From VBDM01 sp035317085 (GTDB lineage Bacteria; Pseudomonadota; Gammaproteobacteria; Burkholderiales; SG8-39), in NCBI GenBank assembly GCA_035317085.1, contig DATHHS010000055.1, forward strand, positions 1-22,639: a DNA stretch of 22,639 nt, in the 5' to 3' direction. Every line of letters starts with the position of its first letter. Within the stretch, counting starts at the first letter, position 1. The notes below the pieces were generated by a model. The model ran no database searches and had not been told where the DNA came from. It saw only the letters and a program-made list of their open reading frames with translations. Positions 1 through 6,644 of the stretch are shown in pieces. Position numbers and translations under genes: made by a program.

Positions 1-872
1 CTGAGCTTCTCGCGGATCGGCGGGTCCTTGAGGATGCGCACCACTTCAGCGTGCATCCTGGTGACGACTTCGCGCGGCAGCTGCGCCGGCCCGAGCAGCG
101 CAAACCAGGACGAGGCTTCGAAATCCGGGAAACCCAGTTCCGCGACCGTCGGTACGTCCGGCATCGCCGCAGAGCGGGTCTTGGTCGTCACCGCGAGCGC
201 ACGCAGGCGCCCGGAGCGCACGAACTGGATCACCGACGGAATCGTCGCGAACATGAAGTGCACCTGCTCGCCGGCCAGGAGGTCGTTCAGCGCGACCGCG
301 CCCTTGTACGGTACGTGCGTCGCGTCGATCCCCGCCATCACTTTCAGCAGTTCGCCCGAGAGATGCGAGGAAGTGCCGCTCCCGGTCGAAGCGAAGAAGT
401 ATTTCCCCGGGTTCGCCCTGGCCGAGGCGACGAATTCCTCGAAGGAAGCGACCGGCATCACTTTCGGGTTTACGACCAGCATGTTGGGCACGTGCACCAC
501 CAGCGTGATCGGCGAGAAATCCCTGAGGTTGTCGTACGGCATGTCCTTGTAGAGCGAGGCGTTGATCGCGAGCGGCCCGACCGATCCCATGAGCAGCGTG
601 TAGCCGTCCGGCTTCGCCTTGGCGACGAGGGCCGCGCCGATGTTGCCCGCGGCACCGGGCCGGTTGTCGATGACGATCGGCTGGCCCATGCTTTTTCGCA
701 GCTCTTCGGCGATGAGGCGCGCGACGATGTCGGTGCTGCCCCCGGCGGAGAATCCGACCACGATCGTGACCTGCCGATGCGGATATCCGCTCTGCGCGGG
801 CGCGTCGGTGGAAAAAAGCGCCGTGCCGACGAGCAAGATCGCAAGAGCGCAACGCGCTTCGACTCGGGTCAT
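1..872 (-). CDS. Bug/TctC-family tricarboxylate-type periplasmic binding protein, 3' end cut by window edge
   Basis: Reading the minus strand from an ATG at 872 gives 290 codons with no stop before the window edge, so the C-terminus is missing. Residues 1-27 form a signal peptide ending in an Ala-Gln type cleavage site (PAQ). The mature part opens with the Bug hallmark: a VTIVVGFSAGGSTDIVAR strand-loop (35-52), then GQPIVIDNRPGAAG (63-76) and PDGYTLLMG. A VPYKGA motif lies further on. The family (Bug, TctC, TTT binding proteins) binds carboxylates in the periplasm and normally works with TctA/TctB membrane proteins, none of which is visible here. The start lies 7 bases after the dctM stop, and the AGGGA ribosome site overlaps that stop, so it is the last visible gene of the TRAP operon. 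The ligand is unknown; a sugar acid or lactone is inferred from context. Confidence 0.93.
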   Translation of the reverse strand, partial: MTRVEARCALAILLVGTALFSTDAPAQSGYPHRQVTIVVGFSAGGSTDIVARLIAEELRKSMGQPIVIDNRPGAAGNIGAALVAKAKPDGYTLLMGSVGPLAINASLYKDMPYDNLRDFSPITLVVHVPNMLVVNPKVMPVASFEEFVASARANPGKYFFASTGSGTSSHLSGELLKVMAGIDATHVPYKGAVALNDLLAGEQVHFMFATIPSVIQFVRSGRLRALAVTTKTRSAAMPDVPTVAELGFPDFEASSWFALLGPAQLPREVVTRMHAEVVRILKDPPIREKL

Positions 873-879
873 GGAGTCC

Positions 880-2163
880 CTATTTCAGAAACAGGTTCGG
901 CAAGGCAAGCGAGAACGCAGGCACGTAGGTTACCAGCATCAGCGTCGCGATGAGCGCGCCGTAGAACGGCCAGATGGTGCGCATCACGTAGCCGATCGAC
1001 ACGCCGCCGATGGCGCAGCCGACGAACTGCGTCGTGCCCACCGGCGGCGTGTTCAGTCCCAGCGCGCAGTTGATCAGCATCACCATGCCGAACTGCACCG
1101 GGCTCATGCCGTACTGCGCGCAGATCGGCAGGAAAATCGGCGTGCAGATGAGGATGGTCGGCGCCATGTCGAGAAAGGTGCCGAGCACGAAGAGGATGAT
1201 GTTGACCAGAAGAAAAATCACCCAGGGGCTGCTCGACACACCGGAAAGGGCCTGCCCGGTGATCTCCGCGACCTCGTACAGGCTGATGAGATAGCCGAAG
1301 GTGTTGGAAACGCCGATCAGGAGCAGCACTACCCCCGTGGTCTTCACCGCTTTCGCCCCGGCCTTGAGGAAATTCTTCCAGGTCATGCTGCGATAGACGA
1401 AGAGCGTGAGAACGAGCGCGTAGATCACCGCGATGGCCGCCGATTCGGTGGCGGTGAAAACCCCCGAAAGTATGCCGACGATGATGATCGCCACCACCGC
1501 GAGGCCCGGAAGCGCCGCCGCGAGCGAGCGCGCCACCCTCTCCCAGCCGGGAAATATTCCGGCCGGGTAGCCGCGCTTGATCGCGACGAGGTAGGCGGCG
1601 GTGAGATTGCTCGCGGTGAGGAGCAGAGCGGGCACGAGGCCCGCGAGGATCAGCGAGGCGATCGACACCTTTCCGCCCGCCGCGAGCGAATAGATGATGA
1701 TGTTGTGGCTGGTGGGCATCAGCACGCCGACCAGCGCCGCGTGCGTGGTGACGTTCACCGCGTAGTCGGCGTGATAACCCTCCTTTTTCATCATCGGGAT
1801 CATCACCGCGCCCATCGCGGAAACGTCGGCGACGGCCGAGCCCGAGATCCCTCCGAAGAGAGTGCAGGCGACCACGTTCGACATCCCCAGGCCGCCGCGG
1901 ATATGGCCCACAAGATCCTTGGCAAACCGCACGATGCGATCCGCGATGCCGCCGTAGAGCATCAGCTCCCCCGCGAAAATGAAGAACGGGATCGCGAGGA
2001 AGGAGAAGATGTTCATCCCCGAGGTCATGCGCTGGAAGACCACCGCGAGCGGCAGGCCTTCCCAGAGGATGGTGCACACCGCCGAGAGCCCGATCGCAAA
2101 GGCGACCGGCACCCCGAGCAGAAGGAGCAGGACGAAGCTGATCGTGAGGATGGTCAGTGCCAT
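880..2163 (-). CDS. dctM: TRAP transporter large permease, DctM family
   Basis: This 427-residue, very hydrophobic protein is the ion-coupled transport subunit of a TRAP (tripartite ATP-independent periplasmic) importer, expected to have about 12 membrane helices. Family features include an N-terminal LLLGVPVAFAIG helix, FLAIPFFIFAGELM, a GGISGSAVADVSAMG loop (conserved G-S-A-D in the first substrate/Na+ half-site), and NCALGLNTPPVGT near the C-terminus, the matching second-half loop. The reading frame stays open to 2679, but the upstream part overlaps dctQ and has no membrane character. The ATG at 2163, which overlaps the dctQ stop by 10 bases and follows a GAGGAAG site, is the natural start and gives the normal family length. 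It is translationally coupled to dctQ and followed by a Bug protein. The symbol is the family name, not a claim about C4-dicarboxylates. Confidence 0.95.
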   Translation of the reverse strand: MALTILTISFVLLLLLGVPVAFAIGLSAVCTILWEGLPLAVVFQRMTSGMNIFSFLAIPFFIFAGELMLYGGIADRIVRFAKDLVGHIRGGLGMSNVVACTLFGGISGSAVADVSAMGAVMIPMMKKEGYHADYAVNVTTHAALVGVLMPTSHNIIIYSLAAGGKVSIASLILAGLVPALLLTASNLTAAYLVAIKRGYPAGIFPGWERVARSLAAALPGLAVVAIIIVGILSGVFTATESAAIAVIYALVLTLFVYRSMTWKNFLKAGAKAVKTTGVVLLLIGVSNTFGYLISLYEVAEITGQALSGVSSSPWVIFLLVNIILFVLGTFLDMAPTILICTPIFLPICAQYGMSPVQFGMVMLINCALGLNTPPVGTTQFVGCAIGGVSIGYVMRTIWPFYGALIATLMLVTYVPAFSLALPNLFLK

Positions 2164-2642
2164 GACGGCACCACTTCCTCGCCGCGCAGGAGCGCGATGA
2201 TGTGTTCGATCGAGAAGAGGACGATCAGCGCGCCCGAAATCACCAGCGGCGCCTGGTTGAAAGCCTCCGAGATGCCGAGCGTCGGGATCTTGTACCTCGC
2301 CACCGACTCGGCGAGGATCGCGCCGTTCCAGCACATGATCGCCCCGAAGGTCGCGACCAGCGCGTGGATCAGGAGCTCCATCCGGTTGCGGATGCGCTCG
2401 GGCACGAGCACGAGGAGCGACTCCATGCCGATGTGCCCGGCGTCGCGCACGCCCACGGCGGCGCCGAGCAGCGTGACGTAGAGCACCAGCACCAGCGCCG
2501 TGCTTTCGGCCCAAACGGGCGTGTCGTTCAGCACGTAACGCCCGAAGACCTGGATCGCCACCACGCCGACGATGCCGATCAAGCCCGCCACCGCGAAGTA
2601 CATGCACACGCGGGCGAGCGGCGCGGTAAAGCGGGTGAGCAT
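2154..2642 (-). CDS. dctQ: TRAP transporter small permease, DctQ family
   Basis: A 162-residue membrane protein with four predicted helices, the usual size and layout for DctQ. The motif VFGRYVLNDTPVWAES (about residues 32-47) is the conserved R-Y-x-x-N-x-x-x-x-W-x-E segment of the family, followed by LLGAAVGVRDAGHIGME. The ATG at 2642 has a GGAGG ribosome site 8 bases upstream. The stop overlaps the dctM start by 10 bases, so the two permeases are translated together. Upstream lies a 130-base gap holding a REP-like palindrome and then the binding protein gene dctP, giving the usual P-Q-M order. Confidence 0.93.
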   Translation of the reverse strand: MLTRFTAPLARVCMYFAVAGLIGIVGVVAIQVFGRYVLNDTPVWAESTALVLVLYVTLLGAAVGVRDAGHIGMESLLVLVPERIRNRMELLIHALVATFGAIMCWNGAILAESVARYKIPTLGISEAFNQAPLVISGALIVLFSIEHIIALLRGEEVVPSWH

Positions 2643-2671
2643 TACAAATACCTCCGCAGGACCAGCCCCGG

Positions 2672-2766
2672 CCGTTCATGGTTCGACAGGCTCACCACGA
2701 ACGGCTGTATGAGCAATTCCGTTCGCCCTGAGCCCTGAGCTTGCCGAAGGGTCGAAGGGTGAACGG
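2672..2766. repeat. REP-like intergenic palindrome pair
   Basis: Two units, each bounded by CCGTTC and GAACGG, lie in the dctP-dctQ gap: 2672-2704, containing a TTCGACAGGCTCACCACGAA core, and 2719-2766, containing CCCTGAGC and CGAAGGG. The sequence type (CGTTCGCCCTGAGC...CGAAGGG) is a common dispersed palindrome in proteobacterial intergenic regions. In the second unit both arms are enlarged by tandem copies: CCCTGAG at 2726-2732 and 2733-2739, and CGAAGGGT at 2745-2752 and 2753-2760. It could form hairpins in the mRNA between dctP and dctQ and affect the ratio of binding protein to permease. Confidence 0.75.
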
Positions 2767-2772
2767 ACCTTC

Positions 2773-3741
2773 CTAGTTGACCGCCTGGATGCGCCGGATC
2801 ATGTCCTTCAGGCCCGGATCGGTGATGAACTTGTCGTACACCGGCTTCATCGCGTCCTGGAACGGTTTCTTGTCGACCGTGACGATCTGCGAGCCGGCGC
2901 TCTCGACGATCTTGCGCGATTTGTCCTCGCGCTCGTCCCAGAGCTTGCGCATGTACGGCACCGATTCCTTGGCCGCCTGCCGGATGATCTTCTGGTCGTC
3001 GGCGGACAGCGTGTCCCAGACCTTCTTCGAGAACAGCATGATCTCGGGCGCCAGCGAATGCTCGGTGACCGAATAGAACTTGGCCGCCTCGAAGTGGCGC
3101 GAGGACTCGTACGAGGGCCAGTTGTTCTCCGCGCCGTCGACCAGGCCCGTCTTCAGCGCTGTATACACTTCACCGTAAGGCATGGGCGTCGCGTTCGCGC
3201 CCAGGGCCTGCATCATCGCCACCCACAGGTCGGATTGCTGCACGCGGATTTTCAAACCCTTCATGTCGGCAAGCGCCCTGATGGGTTTCTTGACGGTGTA
3301 GAAGGAGCGCGAGCCGCTGTCGTAGAACGCGAGGCCGATCAGGCCCTGCTTCTCGCAGGCTTTCAGGATCTCGTCGCCGATCGGGCCGTCCAGGACCTTC
3401 CTCATGTGCGCGGTGGAGCGGAACACGAAGGGCATGGTCGGCACCATGGTCTCGGGAACGACGTTGTTCATCGGGGCGACGTTGATACGGATCATGTCGA
3501 GCGCGCCGATGCGCACTTGCTCGATGGTGTCCTTCTCGCTGCCCAGGGCGCTGTTGCCGTACACCTTGATGCTGTGCCGGCCGCCGGTACGCTCGGAGAT
3601 GAGCTTGCCCATGTAGCCGACCGCGAGCACCGTCGGATAGTCGAGCGGGTGCACGTCGGCCGAGCGGAATTCCTTGGCGTGGGCGGTGACCGCCAGGAGG
3701 ACGGCGAGGCTTGCGAGGATGCTGCGTGCGATCGTGCGCAT
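2773..3741 (-). CDS. dctP: TRAP transporter periplasmic solute-binding protein, DctP family (uronate-type)
   Basis: A 322-residue exported protein: signal peptide residues 1-22 (ends TAHA), then the DctP fold. Family features are YGNSALGSEKDTIEQVRIG, the KGLKIRVQQS segment with the conserved carboxylate-binding Arg166, ANATPMPYGEVYTALKTG, and VDGAENNWPSYESSRHFE, the latter typical of DctP proteins that bind uronic acids. The frame is open 15 codons further upstream, but the ATG at 3741 has AGGAG seven bases before it and starts a proper signal peptide. Order dctP-dctQ-dctM on the minus strand, downstream of udh and the lactone enzyme, makes a hexuronate such as glucuronate or galacturonate the most likely ligand; this is inferred from context and remembered family resemblance. 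Confidence 0.94.
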   Translation of the reverse strand: MRTIARSILASLAVLLAVTAHAKEFRSADVHPLDYPTVLAVGYMGKLISERTGGRHSIKVYGNSALGSEKDTIEQVRIGALDMIRINVAPMNNVVPETMVPTMPFVFRSTAHMRKVLDGPIGDEILKACEKQGLIGLAFYDSGSRSFYTVKKPIRALADMKGLKIRVQQSDLWVAMMQALGANATPMPYGEVYTALKTGLVDGAENNWPSYESSRHFEAAKFYSVTEHSLAPEIMLFSKKVWDTLSADDQKIIRQAAKESVPYMRKLWDEREDKSRKIVESAGSQIVTVDKKPFQDAMKPVYDKFITDPGLKDMIRRIQAVN

Positions 3742-3804
3742 GGAGTTTCTCCTTTTGATGGAACGTCGCGAACGAAACGGATTCATCTACGTGAATTCAT
3801 ATTG

Positions 3805-4779
3805 TCATGCCACCCCGGGCAGCGCGAGCATCCCGCGCCCAATGAGCGAGCGGAAGGCCTCGTAGGTCTCGCGTATGCCTTGATCGAGCGGCATGCTGCC
3901 GTAATCGCCGAGATAAGCGCGCAACGGCTCGTCGGGCAGGTGCATGGGGAATGCGAGGGGCTGCCCCGAGGAGCTGATCGCCGCCGCGGGCGCGAGCTGC
4001 CTGAGGATGCGAAGCCCCTCCTCGACCGGTGCATAGACGCCGTTCATGTCGAACACCGGAGCGCCCGTGCGCTCGCGCGCGACGGCGTGAATGAATGCGC
4101 TCGCGGCTTCGCCCGCGTAGAGCCAGGACACGCCGCCCGAGAACGGCACTTCGTAGGGTTTGCCCTCGGCGGCCGCGAGCACCGCGAAGGTCGTCTTCGA
4201 GGTGAGGCCCTGGTCGCGCCCGACGCCGTAGACCACGCCCGGCCGGATGCCGACACTGTGCACGTTCCAGTCCTGCGAATACACCTTGGCGATCTGCTCA
4301 TCGCAGTATTTGTACGCGCCGTAAAGCGTATGCATCGCGCCGTGGCCTTCGTCCATCGCGCCGTAGGCGGCGATCGAGCTCGCGTAGGCGAGCCGCTTGA
4401 CGCCCAGCCCCCGCGCCGCCTCGAAAATATTCACGGTGCCGACGACGTTCACTTTTGCTCCGGCGATCGGATCGGCCTTGCAGAACGGCACCTGCAGCGC
4501 GGCGAGGTGAATGATCGCGCTGGGCCGTGCCGCTTCAAGAACCCGTACGACGGTCGCACTCTCGGAAATATCGCCGGTGAGCCACTGCACTTTCTTCAGG
4601 TCATCCTCGGACATGAGCAGGCGCGGCCGCCGTTTGTCTTCCGACAAGTCGAACGCGAACACGGGAACGCCTGCGCGCGCGAGCAGCGCCAGCACCCAGC
4701 TGCCGATGCAGCCGCCCGCGCCCGTAACCACGACCGGGCCGGGAAAGTCCGCGCGATCGATGGAAAAACGATCGGGCAC
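3805..4779 (-). CDS. NAD-dependent epimerase/dehydratase family protein (extended SDR)
   Basis: Starting at the GTG at 4779 gives 324 residues. The nucleotide-binding motif TGAGGCIG is at 19-26 (Gly20, 23, 26). Asp70 lies in TGDIS, AIIHLAALQ at 88-96 is the usual strand after it, and the catalytic set is Ser134/135 (ASSIAAYG) with Tyr153 and Lys157 (YGAYK). Residues such as RPGVVYG and the SWLYAGEAASAF segment match the sugar-nucleotide epimerase and sugar-acid dehydrogenase branch of extended SDRs. The frame is open upstream to 4938, but that part lies inside the preceding gene and is not protein-like. GTG at 4779 has a GGGGGA site and sits 8 bases after the amidohydrolase stop. By position it should act on a uronate-derived sugar, lactone or keto acid; the exact reaction cannot be read from the sequence. 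Confidence 0.9.
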   Translation of the reverse strand: MPDRFSIDRADFPGPVVVTGAGGCIGSWVLALLARAGVPVFAFDLSEDKRRPRLLMSEDDLKKVQWLTGDISESATVVRVLEAARPSAIIHLAALQVPFCKADPIAGAKVNVVGTVNIFEAARGLGVKRLAYASSIAAYGAMDEGHGAMHTLYGAYKYCDEQIAKVYSQDWNVHSVGIRPGVVYGVGRDQGLTSKTTFAVLAAAEGKPYEVPFSGGVSWLYAGEAASAFIHAVARERTGAPVFDMNGVYAPVEEGLRILRQLAPAAAISSSGQPLAFPMHLPDEPLRAYLGDYGSMPLDQGIRETYEAFRSLIGRGMLALPGVA

Positions 4780-4787
4780 GCGTCCCC

Positions 4788-5621
4788 CTAGAAACCGTAC
4801 AGGTCGGCGGGATTGTCGACGAGAATCCTGCGGCGCACGTTCTCGTCGGGCGCCCACTCGAGCAAGAGGTCGAGCAGGTTCGCGTCGTCGGGCATGGCGT
4901 CCTTGGGCGCGCTCGGATGCGGCCAGTTGCTCGCCCACAACATGCGCTCGGGCGCGTGCTTGACGAGCGCCCTGGCGAGCGCGCCGACATCCTGGTATCT
5001 CGGCGGGCCGCTCTTCGACACTTCGTACGCAGCGGAAAGTTTCACCCAGCAGCGCCCGCTATCCACGAGCCTCAGCAAGGACTTGAACGCCGGATGCGAT
5101 GGCCGCACGGGCTCGAGAAACTTGCCGACGTGATCGATGATGAAACGGCCCGGCAGTCGCCAGATCTGCTCCTGGCGCTCGGGGAGCGTGCGACCGTCGA
5201 GTTGCACCACCGCGTGCCAGCCGAAGTCGTGCACGCGCGCCGCGAGCTCGTCCATCACGTCCCAGCCGAGCGCGCCGCCGGGAAGCGTCATGAAGCGGAG
5301 GCCGCGAATACCGTCGCGGGTGAGCTCCGCGAGGTGCTCCTCGCTCGCATCGGGCCTCACCACGGCCACTCCCCTCGCGCCCGCCCCGAGTTGCGCGATC
5401 GCATCGAGCGTGCAACGGTTGTCGTCCTGATAGGCGTTCGGCTGAACGACCACCACGCGGGCAACACCGAGCCGCGCCTGGAGCTTGCGATAGTCCTCCA
5501 CGGTGAATTCACCGGGCGGCTTCGGACCGCCCGGCGCCTGCGGGAAGCGCGCATCGTAGATATGCATGTGCGTATCGCACGAGTTCGGCGGTGCCGCGCG
5601 CCGCGGCCGGGATTCGCTCAT
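4788..5621 (-). CDS. Amidohydrolase family 2 protein, D-galactarolactone isomerase-like
   Basis: A 277-residue cytoplasmic TIM-barrel protein of the amidohydrolase_2 (COG3618) family. Residues 16-23 carry the DTHMHIYD motif (His18, His20). VVVQPNAYQDDNRC follows at 57-70, IDHVGK (His164) closes the next strand, and WASNWPHP is at 229-236. The combination of VVVQP-x-Y-x-x-DN-x-C and this length resembles D-galactarolactone isomerase (Gli) and related lactone hydrolases, which convert or open the aldarolactones made by uronate dehydrogenase. The gene start overlaps the udh stop in an ATGA (5618-5621), with GAGG nine bases before the ATG, supporting this pathway placement. Position 232 is Asn where many metal-dependent relatives have the catalytic Asp, which would fit a metal-independent isomerase. 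A hydrolase role is the main alternative. Confidence 0.88.
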   Translation of the reverse strand: MSESRPRRAAPPNSCDTHMHIYDARFPQAPGGPKPPGEFTVEDYRKLQARLGVARVVVVQPNAYQDDNRCTLDAIAQLGAGARGVAVVRPDASEEHLAELTRDGIRGLRFMTLPGGALGWDVMDELAARVHDFGWHAVVQLDGRTLPERQEQIWRLPGRFIIDHVGKFLEPVRPSHPAFKSLLRLVDSGRCWVKLSAAYEVSKSGPPRYQDVGALARALVKHAPERMLWASNWPHPSAPKDAMPDDANLLDLLLEWAPDENVRRRILVDNPADLYGF

Positions 5622-6487
5622 TTCTTTTTCCTCGTGGCTTTCTTCTTTGCGGGGCGCTTGCGCCGCTTCGCGCGCTGCGGCACCACGGGAAGGCGCGTCG
5701 GGTCGCCGCCGTCCTCCGCAGTCACGAAAGTGCCGCCCTGGAATCGTTCCGCACGCGGGTCCTCGCTCGGCCTTTCATTTTGCATCACTTCCGCGGCCCA
5801 GGCTTCGCTGTCGTCCTGCGGCTGGTAACCGAGCCGCTCCGCGTTGGCGTTGTCGTACCAGCTGCGCCGGTTGCCGGAGACGCCGTACACGATCTCGAAG
5901 CGGATGCCGGAACGGTCGATCGCGACCGAGACGAGCTGCGCGAGGTCGCGCGGCGAGAGCCAGATCGAAAGCCGCCTCTTGTCCGTCGGCAGCGGCTTGA
6001 CGTTGCCGATGCGCATGCACACCACCTCCATGCCGTACTTGTCCGAGTAGAGGCTGCCGAGCGCCTCGCCGAATACCTTGGACACGCCGTAGCGGCTGTC
6101 CGGTTTCGGATAGACGCGGTGGTCTATGGTGTCGTCGCGCTCGTAGAAACCCACGGCGTGGTTGCTGGTCGCGAACACGACGCGGCGCACGCCGTTGCGC
6201 CGCGCCGCCTCGAACAGGTTGTAGGTGCCGACGATGTTCGCCCGCAGGATCACCGCCCACGGCCCTTCCACCGAGAATCCGCCGAGGTGCACGATCGCGG
6301 CGACGTCCTTCGTCACCTGCAGCATGTCGCGCAGGCTCGCGCAATCGCCCTGAATGAACTCCTCCCCGGCGGCGAGGTCCTCGAGCGGCCGGATGTCGGA
6401 GAGCCGCAGTTCGTAGCGCCCCGCAAGCTCGCGGCGCAGATGGCTGCCGACGTCGCCGGCCGCCCCGGTAATCAGGATCTTTTTCAT
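5618..6487 (-). CDS. udh: Uronate dehydrogenase (NAD+) with lysine-rich C-terminal tail
   Basis: A 289-residue SDR. GAAGDVG (8-14) binds NAD, LSDIRP (29-34) fits the adenosine-ribose site, AIVHLGGFSVEGPW (64-77) and ILRANIVGTYNLFEAARRNGV are hallmarks of uronate dehydrogenase, and FATSNHAVGFY (105-115) with Tyr133 and Lys137 (YGVSK) forms the active site. SWYDNANAERLGY and FQGGTFV (249-255) match the end of known enzymes of about 265 residues. The enzyme (EC 1.1.1.203) oxidises D-glucuronate or D-galacturonate to the aldarolactone. Residues from about 261 to 289 are an extra, very basic tail rich in Lys and Arg. The ATG at 6487 is chosen because it begins the Rossmann strand MKKILITG; its ribosome site is poor (AAGG lies directly before it). 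It is the first gene of the minus-strand operon, and its stop overlaps the next start. Confidence 0.93.
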   Translation of the reverse strand: MKKILITGAAGDVGSHLRRELAGRYELRLSDIRPLEDLAAGEEFIQGDCASLRDMLQVTKDVAAIVHLGGFSVEGPWAVILRANIVGTYNLFEAARRNGVRRVVFATSNHAVGFYERDDTIDHRVYPKPDSRYGVSKVFGEALGSLYSDKYGMEVVCMRIGNVKPLPTDKRRLSIWLSPRDLAQLVSVAIDRSGIRFEIVYGVSGNRRSWYDNANAERLGYQPQDDSEAWAAEVMQNERPSEDPRAERFQGGTFVTAEDGGDPTRLPVVPQRAKRRKRPAKKKATRKKK

Positions 6488-6514
6488 CCTTGTTTTGGCG
6501 CTCTCCCGGCGCAC

Positions 6515-6520
6515 ATGATA
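6515..6520 (-). promoter_or_regulatory. Candidate -10 element of the udh operon with overlapping-region palindrome
   Basis: On the minus strand TATCAT (five of six matches to TATAAT) ends 27 bases before the udh start. No convincing -35 is seen at 17 bases. Immediately upstream is the perfect 8-bp palindrome GCTTAAGC at 6523-6530, which a regulator could use. This is a pattern guess only. Confidence 0.3.
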
Positions 6521-6547
6521 CAGCTTAAGCCGCCCGCGCAAATCCAC

Positions 6548-6577
6548 TTGACCGCCGCAGTAGTCACGGCTTAACCT
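6548..6577 (+). promoter_or_regulatory. Candidate promoter for the ABC importer operon
   Basis: TTGACC at 6548-6553 and TAACCT at 6572-6577 are 18 bases apart, 67 bases before the ATPase start at 6645. The -35 is good; the -10 is weak. GGCTTAA over the -10 (6569-6575) is repeated in the opposite orientation at 6526-6532 near the udh -10, so one factor might control both divergent operons. Unproven. Confidence 0.3.
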
Positions 6578-6644
6578 GCCCTCGCCCTTCCGGAATTTTT
6601 CCCTCGAACGACAAAGCGATGTCCTGAGCAGACGGAGCGCCAGC

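Noticed and set aside
619..2481. Long plus-strand open frame of 620 codons opposite the first dctM/dctQ pair
   Set aside because: Its product is rich in Arg, Asp, His and Glu with no domain, typical of an antisense frame in GC-rich DNA; the opposite strand codes for clear TRAP permeases.
2164..2679. N-terminal extension fusing an extra domain to DctM
   Set aside because: The extension reads through dctQ in another frame and is Arg/Ala/Gly-rich without membrane helices; the ATG at 2163 gives the normal DctM length.
3781..3796. Inverted repeat ATTCA-N6-TGAAT in the epimerase-dctP gap
   Set aside because: Five-base arms are too short to stand out, and there is no nearby promoter pattern.
3793..3802. 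GAATTCATAT shared with 7788-7797, both upstream of binding-protein genes
   Set aside because: A shared 10-mer is expected many times by chance in 22 kb, and the two copies have opposite orientation relative to their genes.
3058..4791. Long plus-strand open frame of 577 codons opposite dctP and the epimerase gene
   Set aside because: The translation has low-complexity Arg/His/Asp composition and no recognisable fold; the minus strand carries complete families with ribosome sites.
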